DNA from: PFJX01 sp963713085
GTDB lineage: Bacteria > Pseudomonadota > Gammaproteobacteria > Burkholderiales > Thiobacillaceae
Reading direction: 5' to 3'
Assembly: GCA_963713085.1 (NCBI GenBank)
Contig: CAVQKQ010000015.1
Span: 1 to 64,000 of the forward strand
Length of the DNA stretch: 64,000 bases
Under the pieces are notes generated by a model. It was not told the origin of the DNA, ran no database searches, and was given only the letters and a program-made list of their open reading frames with translations. Each line of letters starts with the position of its first letter. The first letter of the stretch is position 1. Shown one piece after another: positions 27,436-37,212 of this stretch. Made by a program: the position numbers and the translations under genes.

Positions 27436-28038
27436 ATGGCTGTACTGGTCGGTAAACAAGCCCCTGATTTCACGGCGATCACCGTCATGGGCGACAACTC
27501 CATCAACGAAACCTTCAACCTGGCCGCCCACATCAAGGGCAAGTACGCGGTCATCTTCTTCTACCCCCTGGATTTCACCTTCGTCTGCCCGTCCGAACTG
27601 CTGGCCTTCGACCACCGTCTGGCCGACTTCAAGGCGCGCAACGTGGAAGTGATCGGTGTCTCCATCGATTCCCACTTCACCCACCTGGCCTGGAAGAACA
27701 CCGCCATCAACCATGGCGGCATCGGCCAGGTCGGCTATCCGCTGGTGGCGGACATGAAGCGCGAGATCACCAAGGCCTATGACCTGGAACACGATATCGG
27801 CGTGGCCTTCCGGGGCTCATTCCTGATCGACAAGACCGGGGTGGTGCGCCACCAGGTGGTGAACGACCTGCCCCTGGGGCGCGACGTGGACGAGATGCTG
27901 CGCATGGTGGATGCCCTGCAGTTCTTCGAGGAGCACGGCGAGGTCTGCCCGGCCGGCTGGAAGAAGGGCGACGAAGGCATGAAGGCCAGCACCGAAGGCG
28001 TGGCCGAGTACCTGGCCAAGCACGGCGAAGAACTGTAG
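27436..28038 (+). CDS. Typical 2-Cys peroxiredoxin (AhpC/TSA family)
   Basis: Reduces hydrogen peroxide and organic peroxides in the cytoplasm. The ATG at 27436 follows AAAGGTAACC and gives MAVLVGKQAPDFTAITVMGD; an earlier TTG adds no conserved sequence. The peroxidatic Cys51 is in FTFVCPSELLAF and the resolving Cys171 in GEVCPAGWKKG. The C-terminal tail keeps YLAKHGEEL but no GGLG insert is obvious, so this may be a robust rather than sensitive enzyme. The 200 residues are standard. No ahpF is adjacent; the reductant may be thioredoxin (trxA at 34.4 kb) but this is inference. A clear terminator follows. Confidence 0.95.
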   Translation: MAVLVGKQAPDFTAITVMGDNSINETFNLAAHIKGKYAVIFFYPLDFTFVCPSELLAFDHRLADFKARNVEVIGVSIDSHFTHLAWKNTAINHGGIGQVGYPLVADMKREITKAYDLEHDIGVAFRGSFLIDKTGVVRHQVVNDLPLGRDVDEMLRMVDALQFFEEHGEVCPAGWKKGDEGMKASTEGVAEYLAKHGEEL

Positions 28039-28061
28039 GCGCGCGGTTCGAGTTCTTGCGA

Positions 28062-28080
28062 GGGGGCGCAAGCCCCCTTT
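28062..28080 (+). terminator. Rho-independent terminator after the peroxiredoxin gene
   Basis: GGGGGC / GCCCCC stem with loop GCAA, followed by TTT, 24 bases after the stop codon. Confidence 0.85.
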
Positions 28081-28098
28081 ACGTTTGAGTGCAATGAC

Positions 28099-28494
28099 AT
28101 GACAGACCAGGAACAGCCACCCGCCCTGCTTTCGGTAATCGAACTGCTGGGTTATCCCAACCTGCGGCCACTCTACGAGCGGCTGGGCTACCGGGTACTG
28201 ACCGAGTTCACCGTGCGCAAGGCGATCTCGCTCATGCGCAAGGAATCACCCGCGGTGATCGTGGCGGATTTCTATTTTCAACCGGACTTTCGGGACCGGG
28301 TCAGCAACCTGGAATCCCTGCTGGCCGCCGCCCAGTCCCACAAGGGCGTCAAGGTGCTGGTGCTGTACGAGGCGCCCCATGCCCATGCCCTGGAGCGCTT
28401 GCGCCAGCGCTTCCGGATCGACGCGGCGCTGACCCTGCCGGTGCGGGAAGGTGAGTTGGAAAGCCTGTTGGCCAGTTGGCGTCAGCAAGAATAG
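28099..28494 (+). CDS. Receiver-like protein of unknown function
   Basis: A 131-residue soluble protein with an alternating beta-alpha pattern like a response-regulator receiver. The parts are a strand and helix (LLSVIELLGYPNLRPLYERL), a strand with Asp (PAVIVADFYFQPDF), a strand VKVLVLYEA, and RIDAALTLPVREGELESLL near the end. The acidic pair expected at the first strand is missing, so it may be a pseudo-receiver that is not phosphorylated. No partner kinase is adjacent. It starts 18 bases after the peroxiredoxin terminator. Family not recognised with confidence. Confidence 0.65.
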   Translation: MTDQEQPPALLSVIELLGYPNLRPLYERLGYRVLTEFTVRKAISLMRKESPAVIVADFYFQPDFRDRVSNLESLLAAAQSHKGVKVLVLYEAPHAHALERLRQRFRIDAALTLPVREGELESLLASWRQQE

Positions 28495-28627
28495 AACGGC
28501 CGGATAAATTCATGGACATGCAGCCGGCCTGGCAATCCATGAACATATCTGTCGAGTTTTTTTACATTCGACCATGGCAACACCTCCTTGTCCTATCTAT
28601 CCCATTGTTATTAATGGACATAATTAC

Positions 28628-28643
28628 TGGCACCATTGTTGCT
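28628..28643 (+). promoter_or_regulatory. Sigma-54 (RpoN) -24/-12 promoter
   Basis: TGGCAC, five bases, TTGCT: the GG and GC dinucleotides are spaced exactly 10 bases apart, matching the sigma-54 consensus TGGCAC-N5-TTGCW. It lies about 80 bases upstream of ATG 28723 of the PEP-CTERM gene. PEP-CTERM genes of exosortase-bearing betaproteobacteria are known to be driven by RpoN with the PrsK/PrsR two-component pair, so the position fits the family. Confidence 0.7.
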
Positions 28644-28722
28644 AATGTAGTAAGCAATCATGGGCTTGTCACGAGCCCCATCTCAAGCATTCCGAATTCA
28701 GCCTCTGACGAGGAGCAAGAAA

Positions 28723-29922
28723 ATGAGCGTCGTACCCAATAAACTGACTCAGGCGATGGCCCTCGTGCATTGGGCGTTCTGGTCTGATGCCGCTGTCGGC
28801 TCAGTGCGATTGACGGTTGTGCTACTCGAACTCACCACTGACCGATACCGCGAGTGTTACCGACTAATGAAGGCGGTAGTGCGAGCAACAACAACGGTGC
28901 GATCCTAGGCACCATCAGTCTCAGTCAGTTCAATGCGCTACCGTGCGTTACGGGTGCTGCTGATGAGCACCACTCTCAATCTCACTGACTCGACCCGTCC
29001 TGACCACGGATGTGACGGCCAACGTCTGGATACCACTGGTGCTAACTCGAACGTAACATCCAATGGTACTGGCACGCAGTAGCGCTAGATATCGGTTCCT
29101 ACGGCGTTATCCTCGACTTTCTGCGACCCTGACTCAGCGGCGACACGTGCGACGGTAACCGTCAAAGATGCACTGTAACGGTTGCGACCACGTACATTAG
29201 CACCACTAGCCTTGCATTGATCGGACGCGTGACTGCCTTGGACAAGTCAACCTAAACAATTATGTCGGCATCAGCAACAGTTTCCGGATCCAGTCTCAAG
29301 GCTGCCTATACTGACGGTGACAGCCAACCAATAATGTCGTTCACGGGCACCGAATCGACGCACGTCCACGGTACACCGTGCCCAAGTCGGATCCACTACA
29401 AATCACCACCCAAACCCTCACCTACGACTACCTGCTGCATGCCGCCCCCTCCTTCAACGGCGGCTCCTCGACAGACGACCCTGAACCTCAACTTCGGCAC
29501 GGTGGCCCAGAATTCCACCGCGACCCAGAACTTCAGCATCTTCAACCTGGCGAACCCGGACCGGGTGGGGCTGGATTTGGACCCGGACCCTACGCCGCCC
29601 AACGACTGGGAAACCTCCGACCCCGCCAACAAGTTCTCCACCAACCTGGCCTCGTTCAGCGGACTGGTTCAGGGTCTGAGCAATCTCTTTACGGCCACCA
29701 TGGACACCAGCACCCTGGGAAACTTCAATGCCACTTATCTGCTGACCCTGTCGGATGCGGACGTGGGCGCCTCCGCCAGCCGGTTCGTGTACACCATGGC
29801 CATAAACCTCACCGGCATGGTGCAAGGCACGACTCCCAGCGTGCCCGAGCCCGCCACCCTGGCTCTGCATGGGCTTGGGACTGAGCGGTCTGGGATTTGC
29901 CCGCAGGCGGCGACAAGCCTGA
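28723..29922 (+). pseudogene. PEP-CTERM choice-of-anchor surface protein, multiply frameshifted
   Basis: An exosortase substrate that would be exported and anchored or released at the surface. A ribosome site (GAGGAG) precedes ATG 28723, which starts a signal-peptide-like region (MSVVPNKLTQAMAL, then LGVLV in the next frame). Recognisable pieces follow in changing frames: GAILGTISLSQFNAL near 28.9 kb, TTGANSNVTSNGTGTQ near 29.05 kb, ITTQTLTYDYLLHAAPSFNG near 29.4 kb, and LNLNFGTVAQNSTATQNFSI onward. The tail VPEPATLAL, one base skipped at 29868, MGLGLSGLGFARRRRQA is a textbook PEP-CTERM signal ending at TGA 29922. At least six frame changes fall before 29.48 kb and one after. The gene looks decayed, or this stretch is poorly sequenced. 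The family guess (choice-of-anchor E) is tentative. Confidence 0.7.
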
Positions 29923-29943
29923 GCTTCCGGTCAGCGGGACGAA

Positions 29944-29967
29944 AGGGGCGCGGATGCGCCCCTTTTT
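29944..29967 (+). terminator. Rho-independent terminator after the PEP-CTERM gene
   Basis: AGGGGCGC / GCGCCCCT stem, loop GGAT, then five T, 22 bases after the PEP-CTERM stop. An intact terminator beside a broken gene supports recent breakage or a sequencing problem. The 168 bases from here to the PrsT-like gene show no gene. Confidence 0.88.
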
Positions 29968-30135
29968 CATTGCCTGCTCCGCGGGAGAGTGAAGGCTTGA
30001 ACTGGGGTTATGGACCGCCTTGGGCATTCTTCCCATTTGCCAAAGTGGGGACTTGATGCCTGTGCAGGGGGTGAATCCCCAACAGTTGGCGCATCATTAT
30101 AGGCGTAGTGCCCAAAGCGTTAGCCACACTCCGTG

Positions 30136-33003
30136 CTAGCTCTCTACGGACTTGATGGGCACCGGCAGGCTTTTGAGCAGGGCCTGTGCCTGTGCCCGTT
30201 GGGGAAACTCTCCGCCTTTGGCAAGCAGGACTTCGAGCAGGAGCCGGGCCTGTTCGCGCTCGCCGGTCTTGGCCAGTGCCATGGCCAGGTGGTAGCGGAT
30301 GTCCGGGCTGTCCGGCTGCAGGGACTCGGCCTTGCGCAACATATCGAGCCCGCGCCGTGTTTTCCCCTGTTCGAACAATATCCAGCCCAGCAGTTCGGAA
30401 AGATCTGCGTTGCGCCCACCTTTGTCATAGGCCTGTTCGGCGTAGCCTACGGCGCGGGGGTCCCGCTGCGCGTGCAACGCCCGGGCCATGCCCACCAGCG
30501 CCGGCAGGTTGTCGGGGGCGGCCTTGAGCACGGCCTGGTATTCCGCCACGGCCTCGCTTGGGCGACCGGCCTGGAGCAGGCTGCCGCCGAAGTACAGGTG
30601 CGCGCCCAGATCCCCGGGCGATTTCTGCAGCCACTGGACCATGATCTGACGCGCCTGCTCCACTTGGCCCGCGCGGGTCAAGGCTTGGTGCAGGCGGATG
30701 GCCAGATCGCCGGCGGGCCTAAGCGCGAAGGCCTGGGCAAAGGCCTTGGCCGCCTCGGCGTGACGCCCCAGGCCGGCAAGGCTCTCGGCCTCCAGGGCGT
30801 AGCCCTGCCACAGCTTGGGTTGAAGCTTCTGCATTTGCCGGGCCAGGTTCTGGGCGGCCTGGAAGCGGCCTTCCTTGAGGTCCAGCACCGCCAGAGCCAG
30901 GACCGCGTCGGCCTGGTCCGGCTGAAGGCTGAGCACCCGCTCCAGGGACTCCCGCGCGGCAAGGTTCTGGCCGAGTTCCAGTTGCGCCTTGCCCCTCTTC
31001 AAGAAAGCCTGGGGGGAGTGCAGGTCGAGAATGGTCCACTGCAGATAGGTGTAGGCCGCGCTTGCCTTGTCGCCTGCCGCATACTGGGCATCACCCAGGG
31101 TTTCCATGGCCTTGGGGTTGCGCGTGTTGAGGTCGAAGGCCTGCCGGGCCCAGGACAGCGCCTTCTCCGGTTCGTTCCGGGCCAGGTAGTAGCGCGCCAG
31201 AAACAGGCGCGGCGCCGTTTCCCCACGCGCCGCGTCGGCCGCTCGGGTGAGCCAGGCGACGAGATCCGATTCCCGCCGTTCCGACTGGGCCAGCATGGCC
31301 AGTTCCATCATGGCCTCGTAGTGCTTGGGGTCTTGCTTGAGGATGGCCTCGAAGCGGGCGCGTGCCTCGGCGGGCTTGCCCTCCCGCACATCAAGCTGGG
31401 CCAGGCTTCTGGCGGCGGCCATGTCCGTGGGCTTGATGGCCAGTGCGTGCTCGAAACTGCGCCGGGCTTCCGCCGTGTCTCCCTTTCCCAGGTAGGCCAT
31501 GCCTTTCAGGTATTGGACAGAGGCATCCTTGGGAAACTGTTGCTCCAACTGGTCCGCCATGGCCAGGGCCGCGTCGTATTGCTTGCGCATGAGGTGGCTC
31601 ATGATGCGCCAGGCTTCGACTTGTTGCGGCTGGGTTCCCTGCCGGGCTGCGGACTCCAGTTCCCTGACCGCGCCCGGCAGGTCGCGCGATTGCTGGCGCC
31701 AGAGGCCCAGCTTGGCGCGCAATACCGGGTTCTCCGTCGCCAGGGCCGAGACCTTTTCCAGATATTCCGCAGCCTTGGCGGAATTGCCCATTTGCAGATA
31801 GGCGTCGCTGGCGGCGGTCAGTACCTCCACATCCTGCGGGTCAGCGGACAGCAAGGATTGCAAAGCCTGCAGGGCGCCTTCCGGCTGCGCCGATTTGAGA
31901 CGGACCTGTGCCAGGGTCAGGTGAAGGGTACGGTCCTGGGGCCGTGAAAGAATGGCCGCCGAGAGGTCGCTGTCGGCCCGGTGATACTCCTCCAGTTTGT
32001 AGGCTACATAGCCTGAAAGAACCCGGCTGGGCACGTGGTCGGGCACCTTGGCGGTTAGTTCGAGGAGTATGTTCTGGGCGTCCCTCAGCCGTCCCTGAAA
32101 GTAAGCGACCAGGGCATCCGTGTAGCGGACCATCACGAGATCGGGCGCTTTCGCCTTGGCCGCCTTCACATCCTCCGCGGCCAGATCCGGCTTGCCGGCC
32201 GCGAGCCTGACCTCTGCCCGGGCCAGGCGTACCGCGATATTGTCCGGGTCCAAGTCCAGGGCATGCCCAAACGCGGCCTCCGCGCCGGGCTGGTCGCCCA
32301 TCGTCTGGGCCACTTGCCCTTGCAGCAGGTAGCTCAGGATATTGCGGGGTTCGAGCTTGAGCGCGGTCGCCAGATGGGCTTTGGCGTCGTCGTAATTCTT
32401 GTCCAGCACCGCGCACCTGGCCAGTCCCCAATAGGCCGGTAGGAAATTGTTGTCGGCGTCGTGCAACTGCTGATACTGCGGGCAGGCCTCCGCGGACTTG
32501 CCCAGTCCCAGCAAGGCGTCAGCGCGTAGCCGATTCGCCTGTTGGCGCTCTGCGCCCCCGGGATAATCAGCCAGGTTGATCTCCTGGAGAACCTTTTCGA
32601 ACTTGTTTTGAAGAATCAAAGCTTCGGCAAGCGGAAGGGCCACTTGCCGTTCCTCGCTGCCCAACTTCCTTGACCGGTTGAGCTGTTCCTCGGCTTGCAG
32701 GCCCATCCCGAGTTTCAGGTAGAGATGCGCCAGGTCGAGTCGGGTCTGGGTGTTGCTGGGATTCGCCCTCAAAGCGTTCTTGAATTCGATGACCGCCGCC
32801 GAGAGCTGTCCGCTCTGTAAGGCGGTCTGGGCGTGGGATAGGTATGCCTGTTCAGAAAGGTTTGTCTGGCGGTTCCACAGGAAGAGAGAAGCCGCCGCCA
32901 CCAAGGCGCTTACTCCCAGTAAACCGACTACCTTTACCAGCCGTTTACTGCGCGGGGACGGTTCCTGGGTATCCGAAGGCGACGCCGATTCATCCTGGAC
33001 CAT
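30136..33003 (-). CDS. PrsT-like TPR protein of the PEP-CTERM/exosortase system
   Basis: A 955-residue protein built almost entirely of tetratricopeptide repeats, about 20 or more, as in the PEP-CTERM system TPR protein (PrsT). The N-terminal repeat SGQLSAAVIEFKNALRANPS is characteristic. These proteins are thought to help assemble or export exopolysaccharide with exosortase substrates in the periplasm. The ATG at 33003 is set by GGGGAG 5 bases upstream; the GTG at 33009 lies too close to it. Unlike standard PrsT there is no lipobox. A single membrane helix (about residues 22-43, VVGLLGVSALVAAASLF) anchors it instead. It is convergent with the PEP-CTERM pseudogene. Confidence 0.85.
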   Translation of the reverse strand: MVQDESASPSDTQEPSPRSKRLVKVVGLLGVSALVAAASLFLWNRQTNLSEQAYLSHAQTALQSGQLSAAVIEFKNALRANPSNTQTRLDLAHLYLKLGMGLQAEEQLNRSRKLGSEERQVALPLAEALILQNKFEKVLQEINLADYPGGAERQQANRLRADALLGLGKSAEACPQYQQLHDADNNFLPAYWGLARCAVLDKNYDDAKAHLATALKLEPRNILSYLLQGQVAQTMGDQPGAEAAFGHALDLDPDNIAVRLARAEVRLAAGKPDLAAEDVKAAKAKAPDLVMVRYTDALVAYFQGRLRDAQNILLELTAKVPDHVPSRVLSGYVAYKLEEYHRADSDLSAAILSRPQDRTLHLTLAQVRLKSAQPEGALQALQSLLSADPQDVEVLTAASDAYLQMGNSAKAAEYLEKVSALATENPVLRAKLGLWRQQSRDLPGAVRELESAARQGTQPQQVEAWRIMSHLMRKQYDAALAMADQLEQQFPKDASVQYLKGMAYLGKGDTAEARRSFEHALAIKPTDMAAARSLAQLDVREGKPAEARARFEAILKQDPKHYEAMMELAMLAQSERRESDLVAWLTRAADAARGETAPRLFLARYYLARNEPEKALSWARQAFDLNTRNPKAMETLGDAQYAAGDKASAAYTYLQWTILDLHSPQAFLKRGKAQLELGQNLAARESLERVLSLQPDQADAVLALAVLDLKEGRFQAAQNLARQMQKLQPKLWQGYALEAESLAGLGRHAEAAKAFAQAFALRPAGDLAIRLHQALTRAGQVEQARQIMVQWLQKSPGDLGAHLYFGGSLLQAGRPSEAVAEYQAVLKAAPDNLPALVGMARALHAQRDPRAVGYAEQAYDKGGRNADLSELLGWILFEQGKTRRGLDMLRKAESLQPDSPDIRYHLAMALAKTGEREQARLLLEVLLAKGGEFPQRAQAQALLKSLPVPIKSVES

Positions 33004-33074
33004 TCCCACTCCCCATTTCTCAAGTCGTGAACGAGCGGTCTCGATCCTTCCTCACGCGTGCAAGTGTGGTGCCA

Positions 33075-34334
<1,260 letters not shown>

Positions 34335-34388
34335 GGCTTATGTGGTGGCCAGGAAGGCCAGGAAGGGAAAAGCGGAAGGGGGTGTGGA

Positions 34389-34409
34389 CGTCCGGCAGGA
34401 CGCCGGACG
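34389..34409 (-). terminator. Hairpin between trxA and rho
   Basis: Perfect 8-bp stem CGTCCGGC / GCCGGACG with a 5-base loop, 19 bases after the trxA stop in the leftward direction. No strong T run follows, so it may be a partial terminator or part of the rho leader. Confidence 0.5.
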
Positions 34410-34427
34410 CCGCAAAGCTAGCTGATG

Positions 34428-34754
34428 TCAGATGTTGCTGTCAACAAAAGCCGTGAGTTGGCTCTTGGAAAGTGCGCCGACCTTGGTGGCTTCGACGTTG
34501 CCGTTCTTGAAGACCATCAGGGTGGGGATGCCGCGGATGCCGAACTTCGGCGGCGTACCCTGGTTCTCGTCGATGTTGAGTTTGCAGACCTTGAGGCGGC
34601 CGGAGTATTCCTTGGCGACCTCGTCGAGGATCGGGGAGATCATCTTGCAGGGGCCGCACCAGTCGGCCCAGTAGTCCACCAGCACGGGCATCGGGGACTG
34701 CAACACTTCCTGCTCGAAGGTGTCGTCGGTGACGTAATGGATGTGTTCGCTCAT
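34428..34754 (-). CDS. trxA: Thioredoxin 1
   Basis: Small cytoplasmic dithiol reductase. The active site WCGPC is at residues 32-36 (DYWADWCGPCKMI), and the conserved cis-Pro follows GIRGIPTLMVF. The 108 residues are standard. It is divergent from fdxA and upstream of rho. It could serve the peroxiredoxin at 27.4 kb, methionine or ribonucleotide metabolism; this is known of the family, not shown here. Confidence 0.98.
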   Translation of the reverse strand: MSEHIHYVTDDTFEQEVLQSPMPVLVDYWADWCGPCKMISPILDEVAKEYSGRLKVCKLNIDENQGTPPKFGIRGIPTLMVFKNGNVEATKVGALSKSQLTAFVDSNI

Positions 34755-34873
34755 TTAGCAACCTCGGGGGGTGGTTTGTTCTTGGTGAAGGGGTACGGAA
34801 GAAAGCTGGGGCGCGAATGGCCGTTAGGCATTGTTCCCGCTATGCTAGCGAAAAAGTTATAGCGAGGAAAGTT

Positions 34874-35197
34874 ATGACCTACGTTGTCACGGAAAACTGC
34901 ATTCGCTGCAAGTACACGGATTGCGTGGATGTCTGCCCGGTGGACTGTTTTCATGAGGGCCCCAACTTCCTGGTCATCGATCCGGAAGAATGCATCGACT
35001 GCAACCTGTGCGTCTCCGAGTGTCCGGCCCTGGCCATCTTCGCGGAGGACGACGTGCCGGCGGACCAGCACCAGTACATCGCCCTCAACGCGGAACTGGC
35101 CAAGACCTGGCCGGTGATCACCGAGAAAAAGGATGCGCCGCCCGACGCCGACCAATGGAACGGCACGCCGGGCAAGGGACCGATGCTGGAACGCTGA
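34874..35197 (+). CDS. fdxA: Seven-iron ferredoxin FdxA
   Basis: Small electron carrier with one 3Fe-4S and one 4Fe-4S cluster. The ATG at 34874, after GAGGAAAG, gives MTYVVTENCIRCKYTDC; a GTG start 19 codons upstream is unlikely. Ligands appear in CIRCKYTDCVDVCPVDC and in CIDCNLCVSECP. The 107 residues include the usual C-terminal extension with Trp and Pro. It is divergent from trxA. Its TGA (35195-35197) is directly followed by the stop of the convergent aminotransferase gene, with no spacer. Confidence 0.96.
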   Translation: MTYVVTENCIRCKYTDCVDVCPVDCFHEGPNFLVIDPEECIDCNLCVSECPALAIFAEDDVPADQHQYIALNAELAKTWPVITEKKDAPPDADQWNGTPGKGPMLER

Positions 35198-36334
35198 TCA
35201 TCGCCCGAGCACGGCCTTCAGCGCACCGAGGCTGGCATCCACGTTCGCCGGGCTGGCGCTGGCGCCCATCAGGCCGATGCGCCAGACCTTGCCGGCCAGG
35301 GCGCCCAGGCCCGCGCCGATTTCCAGATTGAATTCACCCAGCAGGCGGTTGCGGACCGCGGCCTCGTCCACGCCGTCGGGAATGGACACGGCGTTCAACT
35401 GGGGCAAGCGCTCCGCCTCGGGCACCGGGAGGCCCAGGCCCAAGGACTCCAATCCGGTCTTCAACCGTTCATGCATGGCCCGATGCCGGGACCAGGCGTT
35501 TTCCAGCCCCTCCTCCGCCAGAATCAGCAGTGCCTCGTGCAGGCCGTAGAGCGGATTGATGGGCGCGGTGTGGTGGTAGGTGCGCTTGCCCTCGCCGCTC
35601 CAGTAGCCCAGCACCAGGTTCAGGTCCATGAACCAGCTCTGCACCGGCGCCGTGCGGGCGCGGACCTTCGCGATGGCCCGCTCCGAGAAGGTCACCGGCG
35701 ACAGGCCCGGGGTGCAGGACAGGCATTTCTGGCTACCGGAATAGGCCGCGTCGATGCCCCATTGGTCGATCAGCACCGGGGTGCCGCCCAGGGAGGTGAC
35801 GCAGTCCATCAGCGCCAGGGCGCCGTACTTGCGGGCGATGGCGGCCAGGGCGGCGGCGTCGGACTGGGCGCCGGTGGAGGTCTCGGCGTGGACGAAGGCC
35901 AGGATCTTCGCGTCCGGATTCGCGGCGAAGGCGGCTTCCACCTTGGCCGGGTCCACCGCCCTGCCCCATGGGTCTTCCACCACCACCGGCACGCCGCCGG
36001 TGCGCTTCACGTTCTCCAGCATGCGCCCGCCAAACACGCCGTTGACGCAGACGATGACCTTGTCGCCCGGCTCCACCAGGTTCACGAAACAGGTCTCCAT
36101 GCCCACCGAACCGGGGCCGGAGACCGGGAAGGTGAGCTTGTTCTCGGTCTGGAAGGCATAGCGCAGCAACGTCTTGAGCTGCTCCATCATGTCCGTGAAG
36201 GCCGGGTCCAGATGGCCGATGGTGGGCCGCGCCATGGCCTCCAGGATGCGCTGGGGCACGTCCGAGGGGCCGGGACCCATCAGGATCCGGCGGGGCGGCT
36301 GGAACGGGGGGATTGCGGGGGCGGGGATGGCCAT
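35198..36334 (-). CDS. Class V aminotransferase (alanine/serine-glyoxylate type)
   Basis: PLP enzyme predicted to move amino groups between alanine or serine and glyoxylate. ATG 36334 (MAIPAPAIPPFQPPRRILMG) is chosen because PPRRILMGPGPSDVPQRI is the family start region; the longer frame adds a non-conserved stretch. The PLP-binding Lys is in YSGSQKCLSCTPGLSP, with HAETSTGA and MDCVTSLGG typical of the group. The 378 residues are normal. No photorespiratory or glycine-cleavage genes are adjacent, so the exact substrate is open. It is divergent from the Rossmann-protein gene at 36433. Confidence 0.93.
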   Translation of the reverse strand: MAIPAPAIPPFQPPRRILMGPGPSDVPQRILEAMARPTIGHLDPAFTDMMEQLKTLLRYAFQTENKLTFPVSGPGSVGMETCFVNLVEPGDKVIVCVNGVFGGRMLENVKRTGGVPVVVEDPWGRAVDPAKVEAAFAANPDAKILAFVHAETSTGAQSDAAALAAIARKYGALALMDCVTSLGGTPVLIDQWGIDAAYSGSQKCLSCTPGLSPVTFSERAIAKVRARTAPVQSWFMDLNLVLGYWSGEGKRTYHHTAPINPLYGLHEALLILAEEGLENAWSRHRAMHERLKTGLESLGLGLPVPEAERLPQLNAVSIPDGVDEAAVRNRLLGEFNLEIGAGLGALAGKVWRIGLMGASASPANVDASLGALKAVLGR

Positions 36335-36432
36335 GTTGTCTCCGGGGGGCTCAAGGCCCGAGAATTCTAGTCGAATAACCTGCGGATCAAACCCCGCCAA
36401 ATATCAGCAATAAACGACAGGAGGTGGCAAAC

Positions 36433-37206
36433 ATGGAAAATACCGTCGTCATGATCGGACTCGGCCAGCTCGGCCGGGTCTTCGCGGGCGGCCTGCTGAA
36501 GACCGGCCATACCCTGGTCCCGGTGAACCGGGGCGACGATCTGGCCGCCCTGGCCCGGCGCTGGCCGGAGCCGGATCTGGTCCTGGTGTCGGTGGGGGAA
36601 AACGATCTGCATCCCGCGCTGTCCGCCCTGCCCGACGCCTGGCACGACAGCGTCGGCCTGCTGCAGAACGAACTGCTGCCCCGGGATTGGGAGGCCCACC
36701 ACATCCCCGACCCCACCGTGGTCTCGGTGTGGTTCGAGAAGAAAGGAGGTATGGACGCCAAGGCCCTGTTGCCCTCCCCCGTCTACGGTCCCGAGGCGGA
36801 CCGGCTGGTGGCGGCCCTTGCGGCCATCGACCTGCCCGCCCGCACCCTGCCCGACGCGGATGACCTGCTTTGGGAACTGGTGCGCAAGAACCTCTACATC
36901 CTCACCACCAACATCGCCGGCCTCGAGGTGGAAGGCGACGTGGGGACCCTTTGGGGGAAGCACAGGCAACTTGCCGAGGCGGTGGCCGCGGACGTGCTGG
37001 ATGTGCAGGACTGGCTTGCCGGACGCCGGTTGGAACGGGACGGCCTCATGGCCGGCCTGTTGGAGGCGTTCCGGGCCGATCCGGGCCATGGCTGTGCCGG
37101 CAGGACGGCAACGGCGCGTCTGACCCGGGCGCTGCATCATGCCGATGCGGCCGGCCTGGCGGTGCCCGCACTGCGCCGCATCGCGGCGGCCCGGGGGATT
37201 GCCTGA
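36433..37206 (+). CDS. Rossmann-fold NAD(P)-binding protein (ketopantoate-reductase-like N-terminus)
   Basis: A 257-residue soluble protein. ATG 36433 sits 8 bases after a perfect AGGAGG, so it is preferred to GTG 36424. The dinucleotide motif GLGQLGRVFAGGLLKTGH opens the protein, as in ketopantoate reductase and 6-phosphogluconate-type dehydrogenases. The second half is helical with NLYILTTNIAGLEVEG and LTRALHHADAAGLAVPALRR, similar to the C-terminal domain of PanE-type enzymes. The catalytic Lys of true PanE is not clearly placed. I would not name the substrate. It is convergent with selD, 6 bases apart. Confidence 0.75.
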   Translation: MENTVVMIGLGQLGRVFAGGLLKTGHTLVPVNRGDDLAALARRWPEPDLVLVSVGENDLHPALSALPDAWHDSVGLLQNELLPRDWEAHHIPDPTVVSVWFEKKGGMDAKALLPSPVYGPEADRLVAALAAIDLPARTLPDADDLLWELVRKNLYILTTNIAGLEVEGDVGTLWGKHRQLAEAVAADVLDVQDWLAGRRLERDGLMAGLLEAFRADPGHGCAGRTATARLTRALHHADAAGLAVPALRRIAAARGIA

Positions 37207-37212
37207 GTCGTC

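Noticed and set aside
28476..28742. 88-codon open frame with a hydrophobic stretch (HLLVLSIPLLLMDIITG)
   Set aside because: It has no convincing ribosome site, spans the sigma-54 promoter and overlaps the start of the PEP-CTERM gene. More likely leader DNA.
30133..31947. 604-codon open frame on the plus strand
   Set aside because: It is antisense to the TPR protein gene. Its Gly/Leu/Val-rich translation follows from the codon pattern of the opposite strand and shows no domain.
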